From Roseivivax lentus (GTDB lineage: Bacteria > Pseudomonadota > Alphaproteobacteria > Rhodobacterales > Rhodobacteraceae), in contig NZ_FTOQ01000002.1 of the NCBI RefSeq assembly GCF_900156805.1, positions 558,001-622,000 of the forward strand: a DNA stretch of 64,000 nt, given 5' to 3'. How positions within the stretch are numbered: position 1 is the stretch's first letter; each line of letters starts with the position of its first letter. The translations under genes and the position numbers were made by a program. This document shows, in pieces, positions 57,911-64,000 of this stretch. Below the pieces are notes generated by a model, which was not told where the DNA came from, ran no database searches, and saw nothing but the letters and a program-made list of their open reading frames with translations.

Positions 57911-59062
57911 TTAAGCCGTCGCGGCCTTGCGCGCGGCCATGCCCTCGGCGAAGCGCTCGAACAGGTAGTAGCTGTCCATCGGGCCGGGGCTCGCCTCGGG
58001 GTGCTGCTGCACCGAGAAGACCGGCTTGCCCTCGACCCGCAGGCCGCAATTGGACCCGTCGAAGAGCGAGACATGCGTCTCGAGCACGCCCTTGGGCAGG
58101 GTCTGGCTGTCCACCGCGAAGCCGTGATTCATCGAGGTGATCTCGACCTTGCCGGTTTCGGTGTCCTTCACCGGGTGGTTGGCACCGTGATGCCCGTGGT
58201 TCATCTTGACCGTCTTCGCACCGAGCGCGAGGGCCAGCATCTGGTGGCCGAGGCAGATGCCGAAGACCGGCAGGTCGCGGGCCAGCACCTCTCGGATCAT
58301 CGGCACCGCATATTCCCCGGTCGCCGCCGGATCGCCGGGCCCGTTCGACAGGAAGACCCCGTCGGGGTTGAGCGCGAGCACGTCCTCGGCGGTGGCGGTC
58401 GCGGGCAGCACGGTCACGTCGCACCCCGCCGAGGCGAGGCAGCGCAGGATGTTGCGCTTGGCGCCGTAATCGATGGCGACGACTTTGTGCACCGGGTCCG
58501 TCTGCCGGGTATAGCCCTCGGGCCAGGCCCAACGCATCTCGTCCCAGCGGTAGCTCTGCGCGCAGGTGACGTCCTTGGCGAGGTCGAGCCCTTCGAGCCC
58601 GGCGAAGTCGCGCGCCTTGGCGACCAATGCCGCGGTGTCGAACACGCCGTCCGGGGCATGGGCGAGGGCGGCGTGCGGCGCGCCCTGCTGGCGGATCGCG
58701 CGGGTCAGGCGCCGCGTGTCGATGCCGCCGATGGCGATGCGGCCCCGGCTCGCCAGCCAATCCGACAGTTCAGAGACCGCGCGCCAGTTCGAGCTTTGCG
58801 TCGGCATCCACTTGACGACCATGCCCGCGGCGACCGGATCCTGCGTCTCGTCGTCCTCCGGGTTCACCCCGGTATTGCCGATATGCGGAAAGGTGAAGGT
58901 CACGATCTGGCCCGCATAGGAGGGGTCGGTCATGATCTCCTGGTAGCCGGTCATCGCGGTGTTGAAGCAAAGCTCGGCCACCGTCTCTCCGGTGGCGCCG
59001 AAGCCCATGCCGTAGAACAACGTGCCGTCGGCCAGGGCGAGGCATGCGGTAGGGGCGGTCAT
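57911..59062 (-). CDS. carA: Carbamoyl-phosphate synthase, glutaminase subunit
   Basis: A 383-residue CarA that makes ammonia from glutamine for carbamoyl phosphate (pyrimidines and arginine). The N-terminal domain carries FNTAMTGYQE; the class I amidotransferase domain has nucleophile C270 (GICLGHQ) and the His-Glu pair in QQHPEASPGP. carB is not adjacent, as in many alphaproteobacteria. CGGAGG precedes ATG 59062. Divergent from the YqeY gene across an inverted repeat. Confidence 0.96.
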   Translation of the reverse strand: MTAPTACLALADGTLFYGMGFGATGETVAELCFNTAMTGYQEIMTDPSYAGQIVTFTFPHIGNTGVNPEDDETQDPVAAGMVVKWMPTQSSNWRAVSELSDWLASRGRIAIGGIDTRRLTRAIRQQGAPHAALAHAPDGVFDTAALVAKARDFAGLEGLDLAKDVTCAQSYRWDEMRWAWPEGYTRQTDPVHKVVAIDYGAKRNILRCLASAGCDVTVLPATATAEDVLALNPDGVFLSNGPGDPAATGEYAVPMIREVLARDLPVFGICLGHQMLALALGAKTVKMNHGHHGANHPVKDTETGKVEITSMNHGFAVDSQTLPKGVLETHVSLFDGSNCGLRVEGKPVFSVQQHPEASPGPMDSYYLFERFAEGMAARKAATA

Positions 59063-59160
59063 GGGCGAGCCTCCGGTGTTTTCGGGTGTCGCGCCTGTCT
59101 AAGTCCGGCGGCTTTCCGGGTCAAGACCGGCTGATTTTGGAAATTCGTATGTATATCAAT

Positions 59161-59184
59161 GCCTTGACGGATTCTCGTCAAGGC
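59161..59184. promoter_or_regulatory. Inverted repeat between carA and yqeY-like gene
   Basis: GCCTTGACG, 6-nt spacer, CGTCAAGGC: 9-bp perfect arms midway between two divergent genes (99 nt from carA, 62 nt from the YqeY start). It could be an operator or a leader hairpin of the YqeY transcript. No known regulator motif is matched. Confidence 0.55.
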
Positions 59185-59245
59185 TTGCGCCCGTCCCGGC
59201 AACGCCCTACCTATCGGTCTCTATCCAATCGAGGGATGAGAGGCC

Positions 59246-59707
59246 ATGGAATTGCGCTCGCGGATCACCACCGCCATGAAACAGGCGATGAAAGACAAGG
59301 ATGCCGACCGGCTGTCGACGCTCCGTCTGATCAACGCCGCCATCAAGGATCGCGACATCGCCGCACGGGGCGAAGGCCGCGAAGACGGCGTCGGCGACGA
59401 CGAAGTGCTGGCCATCCTGTCGAAGATGGTCAAGCAGCGGATCGAGAGCGTGAAGACCTACGAAGAGGGTGGACGGCTCGACCTCGCCGCGCGGGAAGAG
59501 GCCGAGATCGCGGTGATCGAGGAATACCTGCCCAAGAAGCTGTCCGATGCCGAGGTGACCCAAGCCATCGACAAGGCCGTGGCCGAGGTCGGCGCGGATT
59601 CGATCCGCGACATGGGCCGGGTCATGGGCGTGCTGAAGTCGAGATACCAGGGCCAGATGGATTTCGGCGCCGCCGGCGCACGGGTGAAGGACCGCCTCGC
59701 AGGCTAG
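59246..59707 (+). CDS. GatB/YqeY-domain protein
   Basis: A 153-residue YqeY protein, all helical, related to the tail domain of the GatB amidotransferase subunit that contacts tRNA. ELRSRITTAMKQAMKDKD is the family start; the C-terminal LKSRYQGQMDFG is also conserved. Its exact role is unknown, a link to tRNA being inferred from the domain. The gene is usually near dnaG/rpoD or carA in alphaproteobacteria, as seen here with carA. Confidence 0.88.
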   Translation: MELRSRITTAMKQAMKDKDADRLSTLRLINAAIKDRDIAARGEGREDGVGDDEVLAILSKMVKQRIESVKTYEEGGRLDLAAREEAEIAVIEEYLPKKLSDAEVTQAIDKAVAEVGADSIRDMGRVMGVLKSRYQGQMDFGAAGARVKDRLAG

Positions 59708-60113
59708 GGCCCGGTCGCTGCGACCGAAGGATGAAAGGTCATCCTCGGGCGCGACCCGAGGACCTCCAGCCAGATGCGCATCCCCTGAGGGCCTTGTGCT
59801 GACCCGCGGAGCAATCGCGGTGCTTTAGATCCCGCGCCAGCGCCGCCCCGCTGCATGCACCCTTGAACACCCCGGGCCTTCGCGCCGCGCGCGTCAGCAG
59901 GAAATCACAACCGCCCGTCGTGCAAAGAACCCGCAGCGCGGAAAAAGGCTGCCCGCGGCCGCCGCGCTCCACGCATCCTGCGCGCGGGCGAAACGAGAAG
60001 GCACTTCCCGACGCCCACCGCCAGCGCCCTTCCGCAGACAGGGGCTGCACCGCGTGGCGCATGTGGTTCCGCCGCATGCGCGTGGTTCAACCCGGGTGAG
60101 CGCCGCCGCAAAC
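59708..60113. other. Intergenic region with two hairpins
   Basis: About 400 nt with no credible gene; a frame at 59863-60099 is Arg/Pro-rich with no ribosome site. Just after the YqeY stop are CGGTCG-CTG-CGACCG (59712-59726) and CCTCGGG-CGCGA-CCCGAGG (59743-59761). The latter, with its flanks CAT and ACCTC, looks like a palindrome that I recall as common between genes in alphaproteobacteria. They may also stop yqeY transcription. Confidence 0.6.
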
Positions 60114-61016
60114 CTAACCCGGAAACTCCCGCGCCACCTCTTCCAGCACCTGCGCATTCGTCACCCGGAACCGTTCCACGAAGCGGGTCTTGAACGACAC
60201 CCGCCCGCGCCGGGCGCCGAAATTCTCGCCGTGGTTCAGCTCGTACATGACCGACGGCCGGGGCAGGGCGCGCAATCGCAGCCCGGCGAGACGGGCGAGA
60301 TAGGGAAACATCCGGTGCTCGTGCTGGGTCATCTCGCGCAGGAAGGCGGCACTTTCGGGCAAGGTCGGGTCGTGCCGCACCGCCATGCAGGAGCCGCAGA
60401 GCTTCCAGAACGCCCGCTGCCGCGGCGCGCTGAGCGATGCGGGGGCCGCCAGCGCCACCTGCCCGGTCGCGACGTCCCGCACGAAGCCGCGCTCGACCAG
60501 CCAGCCATCGCCGCCGCCCACCAGCATCTCGGCCACGACGCCCTGCCGCAGCAGGTCATCGGCGTCGAAGGACATCACGTAGGCGGGCGGGCCGTCCCGC
60601 GCCGCGAGGTCGTCGCAAAGTGCCGCCAGCTTGCGCCACTTGTCGTTGCCGGGGGCAGGATCGTCGAAGGGCAGGTGCCGGATGCGCGCATCCTGCGGCA
60701 GCGGCGGGGCCGCCTGGCAGCAGATCACCGCCTCCCAGTTCGGGTTGTCCTGCGCGCGGAAGCTTTCGAGCGTGCGGGCAAGCCGGGCCGTGACCGCCTC
60801 CCAGTCGCCCACATGGTCGGGCGAGACGAGCGGCATGAGAAAGACGACCTTTTCCGCCGCTGGACCGGGCCCGCGCCGCGCCGCCCGCAAGGCCAGTGCC
60901 GCTGTTTCGGAGCGCTGCAGATCCGCCCGTGCCGAGGCCCGGTCCGAGCCGAGAAGGGCCGCCCGCAGAAGATGCGCCCAGCGGCGAGGCTTCGGCGTGG
61001 CGGGAACCTGCGCCAT
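60114..61016 (-). CDS. GT-A fold glycosyltransferase-like protein
   Basis: A 300-residue protein. VVFLMPLVSPDHVGDWEAV opens a GT-A-like Rossmann fold; YVMSFDADDLLRQGVV holds the DxD metal motif. The C-terminus (SVMYELNHGENFGARRG) is family-specific. No membrane helix, so probably cytoplasmic. ATG 61016 overlaps the DUF2244 stop by one base (TGATG), making these two an operon. Acceptor unknown. Confidence 0.72.
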   Translation of the reverse strand: MAQVPATPKPRRWAHLLRAALLGSDRASARADLQRSETAALALRAARRGPGPAAEKVVFLMPLVSPDHVGDWEAVTARLARTLESFRAQDNPNWEAVICCQAAPPLPQDARIRHLPFDDPAPGNDKWRKLAALCDDLAARDGPPAYVMSFDADDLLRQGVVAEMLVGGGDGWLVERGFVRDVATGQVALAAPASLSAPRQRAFWKLCGSCMAVRHDPTLPESAAFLREMTQHEHRMFPYLARLAGLRLRALPRPSVMYELNHGENFGARRGRVSFKTRFVERFRVTNAQVLEEVAREFPG

Positions 61017-61513
61017 CAGGCGGGGCTGTGCCGTGCCAGCCGGTCGCACAATTCCCCGTAGAGCGCCTTGCGCTCGTCCTCGGACAGGAAGGCGCCGATC
61101 TCGACCTCGCGGCCCGATCCGTTCAGGGTGACGTAATTCGGCACGGGGCCTCCGGTCTGGTGCAGGGCGACCTTGGCCCAGTAGGGATTGCAATGCCAGT
61201 CCTGCGCGTCGCCCTTGGGGTTGTAGCGCGTCAGGTGCACGTCCTCGGGGCCGATCTTCAGGATCTCGAGGATCCGGCGATCCGCCTCGTTCTTGCGCAA
61301 GGCCGCGTACATGCCGCCGAGCGCCAGCAGCAGGAAGGGCAGCATCCCCCACAGAAGCGCCGTGCCGAGCAACCCGTATAGCGGGATCGTCGCAAGGGTG
61401 AAGGTGCCGAGGATGAAGGCGGCGAAGCCCTTCGGCGGCAGCGAATTATGCGGCCAGAGCGTCAGCTCCTGATCGGGGCGGGTCGGGTCGTCGGGGGTCC
61501 AGCGGTAGGGCAT
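61016..61513 (-). CDS. DUF2244 membrane protein
   Basis: A 165-residue protein with two membrane helices (about 30-50 and 52-72) and a conserved C-terminal beta domain (NPYWAKVALHQ, then VEIGAFLSEDERKALYGEL), typical of DUF2244. In Rhodobacteraceae it is commonly found next to cytochrome oxidase subunit I, as here. ATG 61513 matches the family; upstream residues to 61606 look non-coding. Function unknown; an oxidase-related role is inferred from position only. Confidence 0.82.
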   Translation of the reverse strand: MPYRWTPDDPTRPDQELTLWPHNSLPPKGFAAFILGTFTLATIPLYGLLGTALLWGMLPFLLLALGGMYAALRKNEADRRILEILKIGPEDVHLTRYNPKGDAQDWHCNPYWAKVALHQTGGPVPNYVTLNGSGREVEIGAFLSEDERKALYGELCDRLARHSPA

Positions 61514-61609
61514 GGGATGGGTCCGGTCGTCACTCTGTTCAGGCGGGTCGGGATCGGTCGATGATGCGCCGCGGGACTCGTGCCGCCGGCGCGTGTCTTG
61601 TCTCAATGC

Positions 61610-61637
61610 AAAAGGCCCCGGACGCTGATCCGGGGCC
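61610..61637 (-). terminator. Intrinsic terminator of ctaD
   Basis: On the minus strand: GGCCCCGG, 8-nt loop, CCGGGGCC, then TTTT. It lies 31 nt past the ctaD stop and separates ctaD from the DUF2244 operon. Confidence 0.88.
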
Positions 61638-61667
61638 TCTCGTCATGTCAGGTCGGAAACCCGGGGA

Positions 61668-63341
61668 TCAATGGGCGTGGCCCTTGTCCCAATCCTCGCG
61701 CTTCGGCAGCTGCTCGAACGTGTGCTCGGGCGGCGGCGAGGGCAGGGTCCATTCCAGGGTGTCCGCATATTCGTTCCAGGGGTTCTCGCGGGTCTCGGGC
61801 TTGCCCTTGAACAGCGCGTAGAACATCACGCCGAAGAAGAACAGGAACGAGGCGAAGGAGATGAACGCACCCCAGCTCGACACGTAGTTCCAGAGGGCAT
61901 AGGCCTCGGGATAGTCGATATAGCGGCGCGGCATGCCCTGACGGCCCAGGAAGTGCTGCGGGAAGAAGGTGATGTTGGCCCCGATGAAGAAGGTCCAGAA
62001 ATGCACCTTGCCGGCCCATTCGGGATACATCTTGCCGGTCATCTTGGGGAAGTAGAAGTAGATCCCCGCGAAGATGGCGAAGACGGCGCCGAGCGACATC
62101 ACGTAGTGGAAATGCGCGACCACGTAATAGGTGTCATGGTAGGCGCGGTCCACGGCGGCCTGGCTCAGCACGATCCCGGTGACGCCACCGAGGGTGAAGA
62201 GGAACAGGAAGCCGAAGGCCCAGAGCATCGGCGTCTTGAACTCGATCGAGCCGCCCCACATCGTCGCGATCCAGGAGAAGATCTTCACGCCCGTCGGCAC
62301 CGCGATGACCATCGTGGCCAGCATGAAGTAGCTCTGCTGGGTCAGCGACATGCCCACCGTGTACATGTGGTGCGCCCAGACGACGAAGCCGAGGGCCCCG
62401 ATCGCGATGATCGCCCAGACCATCGGCAGGTAGCCGAAGACCGGCTTGCGCGAGAAGGTCGCGATCACATGGCTGATGATGCCGAAGCCCGGGAGGACCA
62501 CGATGTAGACTTCCGGATGCCCGAAGAACCACAAGATGTGCTGGTAGAGCACAGGGTCCCCGCCACCGGCCGGATCGAAGAAGGTCGTGCCGAAGTTGCG
62601 GTCGGTCAGCAGCATGGTGATCGCGCCCGCCAGAACCGGCAGCGCCAGGAGGATCAGCCAGGCGGTGACGAAGATCGACCAGGCGAAAAGCGGCACCTTG
62701 AAGAGCGTCATGCCCGGGGCGCGCATGTTGAGGAACGTCGTGATGACGTTGATCGCACCGAGGATCGACGAGGCACCCGAGACGTGGACCGCGAAGATCG
62801 CGAGGTCCATCGACAGGCCGCCTTCCCGCACCGAGAGCGGCGGATACAGCACCCAGCCCACACCGGAGCCCAACTGACCGTTGCCGCCCGGCGAATAGAC
62901 CGAGCAGATCGCGAGCGTCGTGCCCGCCACATACAGCCAGTAGGACAGGTTGTTCAGGCGCGGGAACGCCATGTCCGGCGCACCGATCTGCAGCGGCATG
63001 AAATAGTTGCCGAAGCCGCCGAAGAGCGCCGGAATGACCACGAAGAACATCATCAGGATGCCGTGGCCGGTGATCAGAACGTTCCAGAGATGGCCGTTCG
63101 GGGTACATTCGCCCGGGGCCGCGGCGAACATCCGCGCGCCTTCCAGACACATGTACTGAACGCCCGGCTCCATGAGCTCGAGACGCATGTAAACGGTGAA
63201 GGCGACCGAGATGAAACCTGCCAGGGCCGACGTGACCAGGTACAGGATCCCGATATCCTTGTGGTTGGTGGACATGAACCACCGGGTGAAGAACCCCCGG
63301 TTGTCTTCGTGCTCATGGCCGTGGATGGCGGCGTCTGCCAT
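61668..63341 (-). CDS. ctaD: Cytochrome c oxidase subunit I (aa3 type)
   Basis: A 557-residue subunit I with twelve membrane helices. [10 protein letters not shown] contains the copper-B His and the cross-linked Tyr; the remaining copper-B ligands are in [10 protein letters not shown], and heme a/a3 His in VAHFHYVMS and the early [10 protein letters not shown]. Strong AGGAGG precedes ATG 63341. Heme A for it is made by CtaA, also in this window. Subunits II and III are not adjacent, so this is the stand-alone ctaD arrangement. Confidence 0.97.
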   Translation of the reverse strand: MADAAIHGHEHEDNRGFFTRWFMSTNHKDIGILYLVTSALAGFISVAFTVYMRLELMEPGVQYMCLEGARMFAAAPGECTPNGHLWNVLITGHGILMMFFVVIPALFGGFGNYFMPLQIGAPDMAFPRLNNLSYWLYVAGTTLAICSVYSPGGNGQLGSGVGWVLYPPLSVREGGLSMDLAIFAVHVSGASSILGAINVITTFLNMRAPGMTLFKVPLFAWSIFVTAWLILLALPVLAGAITMLLTDRNFGTTFFDPAGGGDPVLYQHILWFFGHPEVYIVVLPGFGIISHVIATFSRKPVFGYLPMVWAIIAIGALGFVVWAHHMYTVGMSLTQQSYFMLATMVIAVPTGVKIFSWIATMWGGSIEFKTPMLWAFGFLFLFTLGGVTGIVLSQAAVDRAYHDTYYVVAHFHYVMSLGAVFAIFAGIYFYFPKMTGKMYPEWAGKVHFWTFFIGANITFFPQHFLGRQGMPRRYIDYPEAYALWNYVSSWGAFISFASFLFFFGVMFYALFKGKPETRENPWNEYADTLEWTLPSPPPEHTFEQLPKREDWDKGHAH

Positions 63342-63786
63342 GTAAGCCTCCTCAAGGTGTTATCCGATCGGACGGGACAGACTCGCCCGCCGCGTCAAAG
63401 GCCTGTTTAGGCAAAGCGATCCGCACGGGCAATGACCGCTTTCGTCGCAGGCCGGTCATTTTTGTCGCAGATGTCCGGTTTCCCGGAAAGCTGTCACTCT
63501 CGCCTGACAGTTTCGGGCCGCGCGCTGTCAAGGCCGCCCGGCCGGGCCGGGGCAGATTGCGCGAAACCCCGGGGCGCGCCCGCCGCGCGCTTCCGGCCCG
63601 CCGCTTCGTCGCGCCAACGCCCCGACCGCGCCGCCCGGGGTGTCCCGAACCCGGCAGGGCGCGCCCCCTGTCACGATCGGACCGAAAATACCTCCGGAGG
63701 TCTGGAGGCAGCGCCTCCAGCGGATCGGCGCGGGCAGGGCCCGCGTCGATCCGATCAGCTTTCGAGAATGCGCGCGCCAAGCGAGG
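63342..63786. other. Intergenic region upstream of ctaD
   Basis: About 445 nt without a gene. The first 170 nt upstream of ctaD are less G/C-rich and should contain its promoter. The distal part holds a dispersed palindromic element (63671-63758). Open frames over this area are composition artefacts. Confidence 0.6.
63671..63758 (+). repeat. Dispersed palindromic element, full copy
   Basis: Core CGGACCGAAAATACCTCCGG, hairpin TGGAGGC-AGC-GCCTCCA, and a long hairpin of GGATCGGCGCGGG with CCCGCGTCGATCC. It starts with TCACGATCGG and ends GATCAG, like the copy at 53155. It lies 28 nt past the stop of the partial alpha-glucosidase gene. Confidence 0.88.
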
Positions 63787-64000
63787 TCAGCCCAGCGACA
63801 ACCGCCCCGCCCCCGGCGCCAGCGGCCCGTCCTCCACGTCGTCGGTGGCCAGCACCACCGAGCCGGGCAGGGGCGCGTCCACCGGTGCGTCGCCCCAGTT
63901 GATCGCCACATGGGCGATCTCCTCGCCCGCGCGGCGGGAATAGTAAAGCACGCCGTCCTCGGCGCGCAGGCCCTCCAGATCGCCCCGGCGCAAGGCGTCG
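63787..64000 (-). CDS. Probable alpha-glucosidase (GH13), C-terminal fragment
   Basis: The last 71 codons of a minus-strand gene that begins beyond the right edge. The sequence ALRRGDLEGLRAEDGVLYYSR then INWGDAPVDAPLPG and VLATD, ending GAGRLSLG, resembles the C-terminal beta domain of GH13 alpha-glucosidases/oligo-1,6-glucosidases. The catalytic barrel is outside the window, so the assignment is provisional. Confidence 0.55.
   Translation of the reverse strand, partial: DALRRGDLEGLRAEDGVLYYSRRAGEEIAHVAINWGDAPVDAPLPGSVVLATDDVEDGPLAPGAGRLSLG

Noticed and set aside
59863-60099. 78-codon frame in the gap after the YqeY gene
   Set aside because: Arg/Pro-rich, no ribosome site, no family resemblance.

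Overview
The window is high-GC, gene-dense chromosomal DNA from an alphaproteobacterium, most likely of the Rhodobacteraceae/Roseobacter group. This rests on several features: CtrA next to the DUF1153 protein SciP, a GTTC-N7-GTTC LexA box of the alphaproteobacterial type, a heme A synthase of the alphaproteobacterial kind, an aa3-type cytochrome oxidase subunit I, and Usg and DUF2244 proteins. I see no insertion sequence, prophage, CRISPR array or rRNA operon. The content is core housekeeping with a few accessory cassettes.

Layout. 1-7.4 kb: a partial glycerophosphodiesterase, a MIP18 Fe-S assembly protein, a CIA30-like protein, a run of methyltransferase and membrane genes, a secreted bactofilin-like membrane protein, and a RimK ligase fused to a RimB-like protease domain, followed by a 167-bp tandem repeat. 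7.4-13.4 kb: tgt, a lipoprotein, a lone PAS protein, lon (behind a sigma-32-like promoter), an HU variant and two tRNA-Val genes. 13.4-18.4 kb: a minus-strand operon of LytTR regulator, ABC ATPase, double-FtsX permease and AttH lipocalin. 18.6-25.3 kb: pirin, two identical tRNA-Asp genes, a YcbK-like peptidase, an L,D-transpeptidase, and lpxD with a dedicated ACP and ketoacyl synthase. 25.5-33.7 kb: mnmA, sciP, ctrA, ligA, recG, a LexA-boxed 38-aa membrane protein, an IscU-like protein and hisI. 33.7-48.6 kb: gluQ, trmFO, enoyl-CoA hydratase, thioesterase, a LysR regulator divergent from a fused indolepyruvate oxidoreductase, murI, argC, a ThiE-like protein, trmJ-like, ctaA and an M32 peptidase. 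48.8-64 kb: a second LysR, gyrA, usg, a UbiH-family hydroxylase, a HAD nucleotidase, a GntR regulator with a palindromic operator, an MshEN-like glycosyltransferase behind a CtrA box, carA, a YqeY protein, a second glycosyltransferase, DUF2244, ctaD, and the end of a probable alpha-glucosidase.

Shared themes. Five tRNA-modification enzymes are present (Tgt, MnmA, GluQ-RS, TrmFO, TrmJ-like), and both tRNA-Asp genes are expected substrates of the Tgt/GluQ-RS branch. Cell-cycle and SOS control meet here: ctrA, sciP, a CtrA-boxed envelope gene, and a LexA-boxed mini-protein beside recG. CtaA and CtaD serve the terminal oxidase. LpxD, the L,D-transpeptidase, MurI, the YcbK-like peptidase and the bactofilin-like protein serve the envelope.

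The most novel-looking signals are: the LexA-boxed small membrane protein, a SidA-like candidate; a family of dispersed three-module palindromes with a compensatory stem change; the LytTR-AttEFGH-like cassette; and the hairpin that covers the ribosome-binding site of sciP.
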